64,000 nt of DNA from Fibrella forsythiae (GCF_017353175.1 NZ_JAFMYW010000004.1:248001-312000); one strand, 5' to 3'. Shown: positions 17,513 to 27,316, counted from the stretch's first letter. Numbers and translations: made by a program. Notes: generated by a model not told the origin, from the letters alone.

Positions 17513-18592
17513 ATGAAACCATATTTTCTAGTTGTTGCTCTGTCGCTGGCCGCTTGTTCAAAAGAACAGAAAGTAGCCGAAGAAGCGCCCAAAACAGCTT
17601 TTACGCTAACCGATACGATGGCTAGTCGGCTTCAGACCGAAGCCGTTGTAGCCGCCCCGATCCGCAGTCAGCTCCGGCTGATCGGTCGCGTAGTTCCTGA
17701 CGAGAACCGCCTGATTCGGGTCTTTCCGCTGGTTGGTGGAAATGTGCGCGACGTGCGGGCCGAGCTTGGCGATTTCGTAACGAAAGGCCAAACGCTGGCC
17801 ATTATTCAATCGAGCGAGGTAGCCGGTTATAATAGCGAGTTGGCGCAGGCGCAGGCCGAGCTTCGGCTTGCCCAGAAAAATCTACAGGTAGCGCAGGACC
17901 TCTTCACCGATAAGCTGAGTTCAGAGCGTGACGTTATTGCCGCCCGGAAAGAGGTAGAACGCGAACAGGCCGAATTGGCCCGTCTGCGCGAAGTCTTACA
18001 GATTTATGGAGCCGATAATCGGTCGCAATCAGTGGTGAAAGCTCCCATTTCAGGGTATGTACTGGAAAAGAACATCAATCGGGGCATGCAGCTCCGGTCT
18101 GATGATGCCAATGCCGTATTCACGATCTCGCAGCTGAACGAAATCTGGGTGATGGCCAACGTCAACGAATCAGACATCGGGCAGATTCGTCTGGGCCTTC
18201 CCGCTCAGATACGTACGCTCAGTTACCCCGACAAGGTATTCCGGGGCGTTGTCGACAAAATTTATAACGTGCTTGATCCGGCAACCAAAACCATGCAGGT
18301 ACGTGTGCGGCTGGCCAACGAGCAGATGAAGCTCAAACCCGGCATGAACGCCACCGTACTGCTGGCGTTCGACGAAGGCGGATCAATGCCGACTATTCCC
18401 GCCCGCGCGCTCATTTTCGACAAGAACAAGCAATTTGTGATGGTCTACCACGACCGGGCGCACATCGATACACGCGAGGTGCAGGTATACCGCTCGCTGG
18501 GCGATATCGCTTATATCCAGAGTGGCTTACAGGCGGGTGATAAGGTCATTACCCAGTCGCAGTTACTGATTTATGACGCGCTAAACGACTAA
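17513..18592 (+). CDS. RND efflux periplasmic adaptor (CusB/CzcB type)
   Basis: 359 residues. The N-terminal signal ends in SLAAC, so it is probably a lipoprotein. Domains in order: beta-barrel and lipoyl half (GGNVRDVRAELGDFVTKGQTLAIIQSSEV, about 75-103), helical hairpin (about 104-160), second lipoyl half (VVKAPISGYVLEKNINRGMQL, about 172-193), beta-barrel with the QLNEIWVMANVNESDIGQIRLG signature (about 205-227), and the membrane-proximal domain. It links the inner-membrane pump to the outer-membrane channel and may hand metal to the pump. No Met-rich N terminus as in CusB is seen, so zinc/cobalt or another ion is as likely as copper. Confidence 0.92.
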   Translation: MKPYFLVVALSLAACSKEQKVAEEAPKTAFTLTDTMASRLQTEAVVAAPIRSQLRLIGRVVPDENRLIRVFPLVGGNVRDVRAELGDFVTKGQTLAIIQSSEVAGYNSELAQAQAELRLAQKNLQVAQDLFTDKLSSERDVIAARKEVEREQAELARLREVLQIYGADNRSQSVVKAPISGYVLEKNINRGMQLRSDDANAVFTISQLNEIWVMANVNESDIGQIRLGLPAQIRTLSYPDKVFRGVVDKIYNVLDPATKTMQVRVRLANEQMKLKPGMNATVLLAFDEGGSMPTIPARALIFDKNKQFVMVYHDRAHIDTREVQVYRSLGDIAYIQSGLQAGDKVITQSQLLIYDALND

Positions 18593-18603
18593 TAAGAGAA
18601 AGA

Positions 18604-18688
18604 GTACATGAGTGCATGAGTGAATACTGACCTCGGTCTGTACAGGCTGGCCAGGCATTCGCTCATTCGCTGTCTGCTCACTCATTTT
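18604..18688. repeat. Imperfect inverted repeat with 8-bp words between adaptor and pump genes
   Basis: The left arm has the word CATGAGTG twice in tandem (18607-18622). The right arm, read on the other strand, holds AATGAGTG (18680-18687) and AATGAGCG, separated by a short unrelated insert. The inner part contains CTGGCCAG. The element fills the gap from 12 bases after the adaptor stop to 3 bases before the pump ATG. Confidence 0.6.
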
Positions 18689-18691
18689 CGT

Positions 18692-21600
18692 ATGAATAAT
18701 TTCATCAAGTCGATCCTCACGTTTTCCCTGAAGAACCGGTTTTTCGTGTTTTTCATGGTGGGTGCGCTCACGATAGCAGGGGTCATCAGCTACCTGAAAA
18801 CGCCTATTGAGGCGTTTCCCGATGTTACGAACACCCAGATTATCGTGGTGACGGAATGGAACGGCCGCAGCGCAGAAGAAGTGGAACGGTTTGTAACCGT
18901 ACCGATCGAGGTGGCTATGAACTCGGTGCAGCGCAAAACCAACGTGCGATCGATCACTATGTTCGGGCTGTCGGTCATGAAGATTATTTTCGAAGATGAT
19001 GTCGAGGATTTCTTCGCCCGGCAACAGGTCAACAACCTGCTTCGCACGGTATCGCTACCCGAAGGCGTAGAGCCCGATATTCAACCACCCTATGGCCCAA
19101 CCGGCGAAATTTTCCGCTATACCCTAACGTCACCCACCCGTGATACCCGCGAGTTGCTGACTATTCAAAACTGGGTCATTGACCGTCAGTTACGGGCTGT
19201 GGCGGGTGTGGCCGATATTGTGGCATTTGGCGGGCGCGAAAAAACGTACGAGGTCAGCGTAAACCCGCTGCTGCTGCAGAAGTACGGCATCACCCCTTCC
19301 GAAGTATATAACGCCGTTACCCAGAACAACCTGAACGTAGGTGGCGATGTCATTGAGAAGAACGGACAGGCTTATGTCGTTCGCGGCATTGGTCTGTTAA
19401 ACAACATCGACGATATCAACAACATCATTGTCGACGAGCAGGGGGGGTTGCCCGTTCTGGTTCGCGATGTAGCCAACGTTATCGAGTCGAATCAGCCGCG
19501 TGTAGGGCAGGTGGGGCTCAATAAAAGCGACGACGTTGTTGAAGGTATTATCGTGCAACGGAAGGGAGAAAATCCGTCGGAAGTATTAGGGCGTGTTAAG
19601 GAAAAAATTGCAGAGCTGAACGACAAAATACTGCCCGACGACGTCAGGATGGTAACGTTTTATGACCGTGATAACCTGATGACGTTTTGTACCGAAACAG
19701 TGCTCCACAACCTCGCCGAGGGCATCCTGTTTGTAACCGTCATTGTATTTCTGTTCATGGCCGACTGGCGCACCACGGTCATTGTGAGCATTATTATTCC
19801 ACTCGCGCTGCTGTTTGCCTTCCTGTGTATGCGCCTTCGGGGCATGTCGGCCAACTTGCTCTCGATGGGCGCCGTTGATTTCGGCATTATCATCGACGGT
19901 GCCGTGGTAATGGTCGAAGGCATTTTCGTGGTGCTCGATCATAAAGCGCATAAAGTCGGTATGGAGCGCTTCAACAAGCTGGCAAAGCTTGGGCTGATCC
20001 GCAAAACAGGCACCGAACTCGGCAAAGCCGTTTTCTTCTCAAAACTGATCATTATCACGGCCTTGCTCCCTATTTTCTCGTTTGAAAAAGTGGAAGGCAA
20101 GATGTTCAGCCCATTAGCCTGGACCCTCGGCTTTGCCCTGCTCGGCGCGCTGATTTTTACGCTGACATTAGTGCCGGTATTATGTTCGATGCTGCTAAAC
20201 AGGAACGTAAAGGAGAAGAATAACTTCATCGTTAACTTCTTCAACCGAACCATTACCAGCGGCTTCACCTGGACTTACGCCCACAAGAAAACCAGCATGC
20301 TGGCAGCGTTGGTATTCATGGGCCTGAGCTTTGCTTCAGCAACTTTACTGGGTACCGAATTCCTGCCCCAACTCAACGAGGGAGCGCTATGGGTAGAAGC
20401 TAAGTTGCCCATGAGTTCATCGCTCGGCGAGACCGTGAAAATGGTACATACCTTGCGGGGTAAGCTCATGGAGTTTCCTGAAGTGAGGGGCGTACTATCG
20501 CAAACGGGGCGCTCAAATGACGGTACCGACCCCTCAGGGTTTTACTATGTGCAGATGCAGGTGAACCTGAAACCCAAAAAGGAATGGGCTCGTAAAATCA
20601 CTACCGACGGGCTGATTGAAGAAATGGATGCCAAATTGAAGCAGTTTCAGGGCATCAATTATAACTACTCGCAACCCATCATCGACAACGTAGCCGAAGC
20701 CGTGGCGGGTATGAACGCCAGTAACGCCGTCAAAATCTTTGGCAGCGATCTGGCCGAACTAGACAAGTACGCCAACCAAGTCATTGAGGCCATTCGCGAC
20801 GTACCCGGCATCAAAGACGTCGGTATTCTGCGAAACGTAGGTCAACCCGAACTCAGCATTTACGTCGACAAGCAAAAAATGGCTTTTTACGGTGTCCGTG
20901 TGGGCGATGCGGAAGCCGTGATTGAGATGGCAATTGGTGGTAAAACGGCCACACAGTTATACGAAGGTGAAAAACGGTTCGACATTCGCGTTCGGTACCT
21001 GCCCGATTACCGCAAGAATGAGGAAGATATTGGCCTGTTGATGGTGCCAACCATTCGGGGGGATAAGATTCCGCTGAAAGAAATTTCGACAATCAAGACG
21101 CTTACGGGCCCGGCCTTTGTGTATCGTGATAAGAACAAGCGGTTTATCGGCGTGAAATTCTCGGTCCGTGAGCGCGATCTCGGCAGCACGATTGCCGATG
21201 CGCAACACCGGGTCCGCGAAAAGGTAAAGTTCGAGAAAGGATACGAGCCCGAATGGACTGGTGAGTTTGAGAATCAGGTACGTGCCTCAAAGCGGCTTGG
21301 TCAGGTGGTGCCGTTGAGCCTTATGGCCATTTTCGTTATTTTGTTCGTTCTGTTCGGCAATGCCAAAGATGCTGGACTAGTCTTGCTTAACGTACCATTT
21401 GCCTTGATTGGCGGTATTCTGGCCCTACACGCTACAGGTACCATCTTCGGCATATCGGCAGGAGTTGGCTTCATTGCGCTGTTCGGCATCTGCGTACAAA
21501 ACGGCGTTATCTTGATATCCGTCTTTAACGCCAACTTGAAGGCAGGCATGAGCCTCGATCAGGCTATTGCCGATGGGGTACAGTCGCGCATCCGGCCAGT

Positions 21601-21832
21601 AGTAATGACCGCCATGATGGCCGCCATCGGGCTACTCCCGGCAGCCGTAAGTAGTGGCATCGGCTCTGAAACTCAGAAACCACTGGCGATTGTAGTAATT
21701 GGCGGCCTGATTACGGCCACAATTCTTACGCTCCTTATCTTCCCGATCATTTACCGCTTCTTCAATCGAAATACAACACATACGGCCCGCCGGGGTGGCA
21801 AGAAACGCAAACAGACTGCCGAAATAGCTTAA
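18692..21832 (+). CDS. Heavy-metal RND efflux pump (CusA/CzcA family)
   Basis: 1046 residues from the ATG at 18692 (MNNFIKSILTFSLKNRFFV), full length for the HME-RND family. The earlier in-frame start at 18620 would translate the inverted repeat and is rejected. Twelve membrane helices with two large periplasmic loops are apparent. Helix 4 carries the proton-relay motif DFGIIIDGAVVMVEG (about residues 394-408), with the two Asp and the Glu of the HME family; the usual EN is EG here. It exports divalent or monovalent metal ions across the envelope by proton antiport. The C terminus is basic (RRGGKKRKQ). The last gene of the operon, followed by a 13-bp-stem terminator. Confidence 0.94.
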   Translation: MNNFIKSILTFSLKNRFFVFFMVGALTIAGVISYLKTPIEAFPDVTNTQIIVVTEWNGRSAEEVERFVTVPIEVAMNSVQRKTNVRSITMFGLSVMKIIFEDDVEDFFARQQVNNLLRTVSLPEGVEPDIQPPYGPTGEIFRYTLTSPTRDTRELLTIQNWVIDRQLRAVAGVADIVAFGGREKTYEVSVNPLLLQKYGITPSEVYNAVTQNNLNVGGDVIEKNGQAYVVRGIGLLNNIDDINNIIVDEQGGLPVLVRDVANVIESNQPRVGQVGLNKSDDVVEGIIVQRKGENPSEVLGRVKEKIAELNDKILPDDVRMVTFYDRDNLMTFCTETVLHNLAEGILFVTVIVFLFMADWRTTVIVSIIIPLALLFAFLCMRLRGMSANLLSMGAVDFGIIIDGAVVMVEGIFVVLDHKAHKVGMERFNKLAKLGLIRKTGTELGKAVFFSKLIIITALLPIFSFEKVEGKMFSPLAWTLGFALLGALIFTLTLVPVLCSMLLNRNVKEKNNFIVNFFNRTITSGFTWTYAHKKTSMLAALVFMGLSFASATLLGTEFLPQLNEGALWVEAKLPMSSSLGETVKMVHTLRGKLMEFPEVRGVLSQTGRSNDGTDPSGFYYVQMQVNLKPKKEWARKITTDGLIEEMDAKLKQFQGINYNYSQPIIDNVAEAVAGMNASNAVKIFGSDLAELDKYANQVIEAIRDVPGIKDVGILRNVGQPELSIYVDKQKMAFYGVRVGDAEAVIEMAIGGKTATQLYEGEKRFDIRVRYLPDYRKNEEDIGLLMVPTIRGDKIPLKEISTIKTLTGPAFVYRDKNKRFIGVKFSVRERDLGSTIADAQHRVREKVKFEKGYEPEWTGEFENQVRASKRLGQVVPLSLMAIFVILFVLFGNAKDAGLVLLNVPFALIGGILALHATGTIFGISAGVGFIALFGICVQNGVILISVFNANLKAGMSLDQAIADGVQSRIRPVVMTAMMAAIGLLPAAVSSGIGSETQKPLAIVVIGGLITATILTLLIFPIIYRFFNRNTTHTARRGGKKRKQTAEIA

Positions 21833-21847
21833 TTTGCCTGAATGGCT

Positions 21848-21892
21848 CTTTCTCACAGCTGATGCCCCGGGGTATCCTTAGCTGTGAGAAAG
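21848..21892. terminator. Terminator hairpin between convergent genes
   Basis: CTTTCTCACAGCT (21848-21860) is the exact reverse complement of AGCTGTGAGAAAG (21880-21892), with a 19-base GC-rich loop. It lies between the pump stop (21832) and the stop of the leftward orphan gene (21902) and can act on both strands; the T tract is short. Confidence 0.7.
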
Positions 21893-21901
21893 ACCCGCCA
21901 T

Positions 21902-22585
21902 TTACTGGTCGCTACGTCTGTTGTGCAAAAGCAGCGGTGAACCCGACACTTCATCCAGACCCTGCTCTGCCTCCAATAACTTAACTCTGAACTGAGCTTC
22001 TATTTCTGCGGTCTCATTACGACTTGCCGTTACGTATTCGTCAATTGCGGCGAGGGCCGCTCGTGCCGCTTCCAGTTGCAACTCTAATTTATCTTCGTAC
22101 CGCTCACGCTCGTAGATTGCCAGAGCCACACTCCATAACTGTGCTTTTGTAGGAGGGTCTACATTGTTTACAATCGCTATGTGATTGACAAGGGTAGATT
22201 TCGAGTCTCTAAGTTTAGGAAAATTAGAATCGATTTTCTCCACAACCCCTTTTAGTCCTTTTGCCTCATGCTTGGCAATTGTTCTTAATTTACCCGTATA
22301 GGTAGAATCCTCCTTAGGCGCTACTCCACGACCTTTTTCAATTTTCGCTCTCCGGCGGGCAGCGGCTACTTTATCAACGCCAGCCCCAATAGCCGCATTA
22401 ATTATACTGCTTACAACTGGGACAGGCACAGCACTTCCTACTGACTTAACAAACTGCTTGGGTCCACCGATAAGCTTTTTCCTTCCGGTATACCAGACCA
22501 TTGTACCAATTTTATGAGGCATTGACTTAGACCTAATCCAGACCTGTGCCCTGGCCTCTTCCATGAATTCTTCTGAATCGAACAT
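21902..22585 (-). CDS. Hypothetical protein, orphan
   Basis: 227 residues, no signal peptide, family not recognised. The N-terminal part is basic with a hydrophobic Gly/Ala/Pro-Val segment (about residues 47-70, VGSAVPVPVVSSIINAAIGAGV) that could be a membrane-associating helix. The middle is Lys/Arg-rich (DKVAAARRRAKIEKGRG). The C-terminal half is predicted helical with heptad-like spacing (about 150-210, YERERYEDKLELQLEAARAALAAIDEY). The gene is more AT-rich to the eye than its neighbours, which may point to transfer. It is flanked by a convergent terminator and a 211-base gap with no promoter I can name. No function is proposed. Confidence 0.7.
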   Translation of the reverse strand: MFDSEEFMEEARAQVWIRSKSMPHKIGTMVWYTGRKKLIGGPKQFVKSVGSAVPVPVVSSIINAAIGAGVDKVAAARRRAKIEKGRGVAPKEDSTYTGKLRTIAKHEAKGLKGVVEKIDSNFPKLRDSKSTLVNHIAIVNNVDPPTKAQLWSVALAIYERERYEDKLELQLEAARAALAAIDEYVTASRNETAEIEAQFRVKLLEAEQGLDEVSGSPLLLHNRRSDQ

Positions 22586-22796
22586 ATCGTTTCTCGTTTA
22601 GAAATCATAGGTAGGCCGACTACATTGCTTTTCCTATATTATTGGATTAAGTAGTGTAGTTAATCGACGGAAATCTATTATTCGTTGACGATCAGCAGTT
22701 CACGCAGAATCAGGTGCACCTATTACTTATGTGTTCATAGCCCGAGCCCATACACTAGTTAGGCTAAGATCATCGTGAACAGACCCAGCAGCAGCT

Positions 22797-25190
22797 TCAT
22801 TGAACCCGTAAATCAACGGTAGCTTCGTCATCTTCTCCGTTCGATACAGGGTAGCCATTACCGGGCGTGCTGTCTGGATCGCCGGGGGCAGCAACACGTA
22901 CCTGTGCCTGAACCTGCTTTGGGCCGGTGGTTGTTACTCGCGCCCTAAAACTGATCGAACTGGATGCCCCTGGAGATAGGGATAACGTAGTTCCGGTAAT
23001 ACCGCCACCACCCGGCCCCATTGTATCACTGTCGACAAACTGTACACCGGTAGGCAGGTAAGCAGTGGTATTGATATTGGTCGCTGTTGCGCCTCCCACA
23101 TTACTGATGATCAGAGTATAACTTACCAGATCGTTGAGCCGTGGCGTACGAGTGCTCACCTGCATTCGCAGGCTGAGGTCGGCTAAATTGGCCACAGGCA
23201 CTGGCTGACTGCTCTGAACGGCAGGCAGGGGTTTTTGATTAGGGTTTGGTGAGTCAAACGTACCTGCACCCGTTCCTACCCTGACGTCGAGCTGAACCGT
23301 ATCATCCTGTCCGTCGCCGGTTCCCGATCCTGGCTGACTGTCGGGATCCAGATTATCGCTCCGGTCGATTTCGGCTGCTAGTCGGTATGTTCCATCGGCA
23401 GTGGCCTTAACACGAAACGCATTTGTTATCCGCTGCCCGGGCTCCAGCACAGGCAACGTACCTGACACCACACCATTCACAACCGCTACATTGTCCGATA
23501 GGGCTGTTGCACTCATAGCTGGCGGCAGGCGGCATATCCAACCTACATTCAGCGCACGAGCAGAACTATTGTTTCTCACGGTAAGAAAAATAGTGGTAGT
23601 GTCATTTACCGCAAACACCCGCCGATGCGCCACCCCCATCAGCTCAAGATCTGCTCTGGAAAATACCTGAATAAAGGGAGTAGGCGCTCCAGCCACGATC
23701 GGATTAGTTGACACCACACGTACCCGATAGGCGCCTGCGTTCAGCGAATCTGGCCAGCGTACAGAGACAGGCGACACACTGCCACGACCCACAGTTGCCC
23801 TGAAACGCCCTTTAGCATCCAGAATCTGCACATCCCATTGATTTCCCGCATTGAACGTACCCAACTGTGTAAAGGCCACCTGCACACTATCGCCCGCCGA
23901 GAAGCTACTACCGCCAGTTGCCGTGACGGTACCGGTTCCTGCAAACAAAACCGGCAGGATGGGCGACGCCGTCTGGAAAAAAGAATCCGTCAGGCTATTA
24001 TTCCAATTACGGGCAAACCGCGACAGCCCCATATTGGCAGGTATGGATTGGGGAACCAGGTAATATCTTGGATGCGGAGACGGGCGAAGCACGTTGCCAA
24101 AATGCACGTCTACATTACCGCCAAGGCGGTTCATAATTGTGTCGTTGAGTGGCCCCTGAAACACATTAAAGTTTGGGGTCTGTATTACCTGTAGTTGTTG
24201 GTTAACAACATCCGGATTGGTCACCTGCCCTGTAAATGAGGCCCGCGCAACCACCCAGGGCATTGACCGATTATTGAAATCCTGCCGAACTTTCCGGATC
24301 AATGAGTCGAGACGGGCTGCGTATAGGGGAATGGTTGATGGGCGAGCATTCTCTGATTCGCCCTGTTGCCAAAGCACCGCCCGGAAGCCCCCTGTTGCGC
24401 CGTAGTAGCTCATCAATTGACGTAGGTTGGTGTATGGCTGTAGGTTGGGCCAGTTAACAACGCAATAGAAGAGATTACAGCCGGGAACCCCCTTCGCCGT
24501 ATTGCTCCAGTTATCGATAGTCGACGCATCCCAGCCGGCATTGTAAAACATGACAGGTACGTTGAACCGGTTCACGATGTAATCGCCCAGTTCGCCCCAG
24601 CCCCACGAACTCTCTCCCATTGGAAATACACGCTTACCGGCAGTCAATGGTGTATAGGTAGCGTAAGGCATTGGATCGCCCGACGAAAGCAAGGCAGGAA
24701 ATCCCTGTGGATAATAATGGTTGATTGTATCGATTGAACTTACCCGATCAGAGAATGCTCCCAAATCGTTATCACCAATACCGAAGCCACGCGAGTTCGA
24801 CTGCCCGGCCGTAATAAATACCTCGCCAATACCCACCGGCTGAACTGTAGCTTCTGCTATACTTACGCCATTGCGAACAGCACGAACGGTCAACACGTAC
24901 CACCCACCAGCTCCGTTTATTGAGCCTATAACAACGCCGGCAATCGGATTTACCTGTATCAGTTGCCATGCTGTAGCCGTTCCCTGTCCCGCGCTAACAG
25001 GCGTTAATTGTGCTTCCAGCCGATCTGCCGCTTCGGTCAATCGGGCTGCTATATAGAGTTTACCCTGGTTATCAACTCCCCGTTGCGTCACAAATCGACT
25101 TGTCGGAAATTGAACAGATAATTGAGCCATGGCAGACGTATAACCGCCCAACAACACACAAACCAGCAGGAAAAAGCGAAGACAACTCAT
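22797..25190 (-). CDS. Secreted SGNH-hydrolase (sialate O-acetylesterase-like) with DUF11/CARDB-type domains
   Basis: 797 residues from the ATG at 25190; a frame upstream begins with TTG codons and adds only three residues. Signal peptide about 1-23 (SAMAQ). A beta-sandwich leads into the SASA/CE6-like esterase domain (about 120-400): block I GQSNSRG with the nucleophile Ser, LWQQGESE, and DVHFGN with the catalytic Asp/His. Two or three Ig-like domains follow, the last two of DUF11 type (LADLSLRMQVSTRTPRLNDLVSYTLIISNVGG). Unlike its two paralogues at 33.7-39.6 kb, it has no C-terminal type IX sorting domain and ends in ATVDLRVQ. It may deacetylate surface or host glycans; the substrate is unknown. 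Confidence 0.85.
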   Translation of the reverse strand: MSCLRFFLLVCVLLGGYTSAMAQLSVQFPTSRFVTQRGVDNQGKLYIAARLTEAADRLEAQLTPVSAGQGTATAWQLIQVNPIAGVVIGSINGAGGWYVLTVRAVRNGVSIAEATVQPVGIGEVFITAGQSNSRGFGIGDNDLGAFSDRVSSIDTINHYYPQGFPALLSSGDPMPYATYTPLTAGKRVFPMGESSWGWGELGDYIVNRFNVPVMFYNAGWDASTIDNWSNTAKGVPGCNLFYCVVNWPNLQPYTNLRQLMSYYGATGGFRAVLWQQGESENARPSTIPLYAARLDSLIRKVRQDFNNRSMPWVVARASFTGQVTNPDVVNQQLQVIQTPNFNVFQGPLNDTIMNRLGGNVDVHFGNVLRPSPHPRYYLVPQSIPANMGLSRFARNWNNSLTDSFFQTASPILPVLFAGTGTVTATGGSSFSAGDSVQVAFTQLGTFNAGNQWDVQILDAKGRFRATVGRGSVSPVSVRWPDSLNAGAYRVRVVSTNPIVAGAPTPFIQVFSRADLELMGVAHRRVFAVNDTTTIFLTVRNNSSARALNVGWICRLPPAMSATALSDNVAVVNGVVSGTLPVLEPGQRITNAFRVKATADGTYRLAAEIDRSDNLDPDSQPGSGTGDGQDDTVQLDVRVGTGAGTFDSPNPNQKPLPAVQSSQPVPVANLADLSLRMQVSTRTPRLNDLVSYTLIISNVGGATATNINTTAYLPTGVQFVDSDTMGPGGGGITGTTLSLSPGASSSISFRARVTTTGPKQVQAQVRVAAPGDPDSTPGNGYPVSNGEDDEATVDLRVQ

Positions 25191-25669
25191 CAAAATCAAT
25201 CTAACTAAACAGGCAGGGGAAGTATCAATACCAAACCTCTACCCGAATTCAAACAGTGTGTTATGCAAAAATGCCGGGGGCTGCATCTATTAAAAATCAA
25301 AGGTAATAGACTAGGTAAAGACTACTCGATTAAAGTATGCAACGACGCGCTCCCCCAAAAATACAATTACTTGTATTTTACTACCCTCTTTATGAGATAT
25401 TGACATCGCCCTGACAGTCAATCTATAAAGTGCACAGACTGGGTTCCTGCTTAAGGGATTTTGTCCAATGAAATAGTGAGAAAATTACAATTCACATTTT
25501 TTTTACAATAGTATCGTATCTGTATATGGACAGAAAAAACGTAGATTTGTAAGCGTGTTTAGTGGGCTTTACCGGAATTTTATTTCCCGAAACGCCACAG
25601 TTGTAAAATTTTCACTTTTTTTACGTTCAAAACCTAACTTTCAATTCAACCCCAACAGTACACAGTTCA
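25191..25669. promoter_or_regulatory. 479-base intergenic region with a candidate exbB promoter
   Basis: No coding frame is seen in this AT-rich gap between divergent genes. TAGATTTG at 25542-25549 fits the -7 consensus TAnnTTTG and lies 120 bases before exbB; the expected TTTG -33 element is poor. The long leader that would result could carry RNA regulation, for example by iron, but no known riboswitch fold was recognised. Confidence 0.45.
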
Positions 25670-26503
25670 ATGAAGACACAATCTGCAACCCCCGCACCCG
25701 CTAAGGCAGCCGCACCGAAGAAATCGTCAGGTGGTTTGAACCCAGTATTCGTTATCCCGATTCTGTTCATCATCGCTGAATTGGTTTTCCATTTCATCTT
25801 TGGCGATGGCAAGCACTTCCAGGATGGCGATCACGACAAGTTACCCCTACCTGGTGACTACTTTGGAACCGTTTACGCTGGTGGTTTTATTGTACCCATT
25901 CTGTTCACTTGTTTCCTTTGCGTATTCGTTTTCTCAATTGAGCGTTTTATCACGATCGGCCGTGCCAACGGTTCGGGCTCTATCGATGACTTCGTTCGCA
26001 AAGTAAAAAGCCAACTCGACCGGAATGAAGTTTCAGCGGCTATCGCTGAGTGCGACAAGCAGAAGGGCTCGATCGGTAACGTAGTAAAAACAGCCCTGTT
26101 GAAGTATCAGCAACTGGCTACAGACACGCAACTGAACAAAGAGCAGAAACTGGTTGCCCTTCAAAAAGAAGTTGAAGAAGCGACTACGCTGGAACTGCCT
26201 ATGCTGGAGAAAAACCTGACGATCATCGCTACGCTGGCGTCGGTATCTACCCTGATCGCTCTGCTCGGAACGGTACTTGGTATGATTCGTGCCTTCGCGG
26301 CCATGGGTGCAACTGGCCAGCCTGACACGGGTGCCCTGTCGACCGGTATCTCTGAAGCCCTTGTAAACACGGCTATCGGTATCGGTACAGCGGCTATCGC
26401 AACGATCATGTACTCGTACTTCACGAGCCGGATCGATACGCTGACTTACAACATCGACGAAATCGGCCTGAGCATCCAGCAGAACTTTGCTGCGCATAAC
26501 TAA
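25670..26503 (+). CDS. exbB: ExbB/TolQ/MotA-type proton channel subunit
   Basis: 277 residues. The N terminus is Ala/Pro/Lys-rich, followed by three membrane helices: about 25-42, 70-92, and a long pair-forming segment about 175-240 (LTIIATLASVSTLIALLGTVLGMIRAFAAMG, then ALVNTAIGIGTAAIATIMYSYF). The motif GTVLGMIRAF is the ExbB/TolQ hallmark. With ExbD it forms the proton channel that powers TonB. It is the first gene of a six-gene operon (exbB, exbD, exbD, tonB, small membrane protein, pstS-like), an arrangement typical of Bacteroidota. Confidence 0.92.
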   Translation: MKTQSATPAPAKAAAPKKSSGGLNPVFVIPILFIIAELVFHFIFGDGKHFQDGDHDKLPLPGDYFGTVYAGGFIVPILFTCFLCVFVFSIERFITIGRANGSGSIDDFVRKVKSQLDRNEVSAAIAECDKQKGSIGNVVKTALLKYQQLATDTQLNKEQKLVALQKEVEEATTLELPMLEKNLTIIATLASVSTLIALLGTVLGMIRAFAAMGATGQPDTGALSTGISEALVNTAIGIGTAAIATIMYSYFTSRIDTLTYNIDEIGLSIQQNFAAHN

Positions 26504-26575
26504 GCCGGCTTCTGACGTTAGTTAACACGGGTGGCCCGCTCAGACGGGTGGGCCTACCCTTAACGGATCAAATCA

Positions 26576-27202
26576 ATGCCAAAAGTTAAAGTTAAACGGG
26601 CCAGTTCATCGGTCGATATGACAGCGATGTGTGACGTAGCCTTCCTGCTGCTCACCTTCTTTATCCTGACGGCGCAGTTCCGGTCGCAGGATGCTGCCGC
26701 GATCGAAACGCCTTCGTCTATCTCGTCGATCAAAGTGCCTGATACAGACATCATGACCATCGCGTTAGACAAAGAAGGCAAGATATACTTCGGTGTCGAT
26801 GGCCAGCCAACTCGTATCGCCATGCTCGAAAACGTAGCTGCCGCAAAAGGCATCACGTTCAGCGACAAGGAGAAGAAAGAGTTTGCGCTGATGAGCAACT
26901 TCGGTATGCCTATCGCCCAGTTGAAGTCATACCTCAGCCTGCCTAAAGAACAGCAGGCGAAGGTAAAGCAACCCGGTATTCCAACCGATACGACGGGTGC
27001 AGGCCCAACCAACGAGCTCAAAGACTGGGTTTATAATAGCCGTAAAGCTAATAACGACCTTCGGATTGCCCTCAAGGGTGACAATCTGGCCAAGTTCACG
27101 AACTTCAAGAACGTTCTGACTACCCTTCAGGCTCAGAACATCAACAAGTTCAACCTAATCACCGGTACGGAAGCTCCACCAGCAGGCTGGAAGGCAGACT
27201 AA
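26576..27202 (+). CDS. exbD: ExbD/TolR biopolymer transport protein, first copy
   Basis: 208 residues, longer than classical ExbD (about 140). One N-terminal membrane helix (about 20-38) carries the essential membrane Asp at position 20 (SVDMTAMCDVAFLLLTFFIL). The periplasmic domain has an inserted region (about 70-125) that makes it longer than the second copy. It is 72 bases downstream of exbB, with a small GC hairpin in the gap. Two ExbD paralogues in tandem are usual in this phylum and may form a mixed dimer in the ExbB pore. Confidence 0.9.
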   Translation: MPKVKVKRASSSVDMTAMCDVAFLLLTFFILTAQFRSQDAAAIETPSSISSIKVPDTDIMTIALDKEGKIYFGVDGQPTRIAMLENVAAAKGITFSDKEKKEFALMSNFGMPIAQLKSYLSLPKEQQAKVKQPGIPTDTTGAGPTNELKDWVYNSRKANNDLRIALKGDNLAKFTNFKNVLTTLQAQNINKFNLITGTEAPPAGWKAD

Positions 27203-27316
27203 CAAAAACGTGGTTTATCTAATTTAATTGAGCTGATTTATGGAATTCGCCACTTCGGCGCATCCAATGAACAGATAAAAAGTTGAAAGAGATAAACACC
27301 TAAAACATTTTTTCTC

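Noticed and set aside
18620-18691. Longer start for the RND pump
   Set aside because: It would translate the word-type inverted repeat; the pump family begins with the first membrane helix right after the ATG at 18692.
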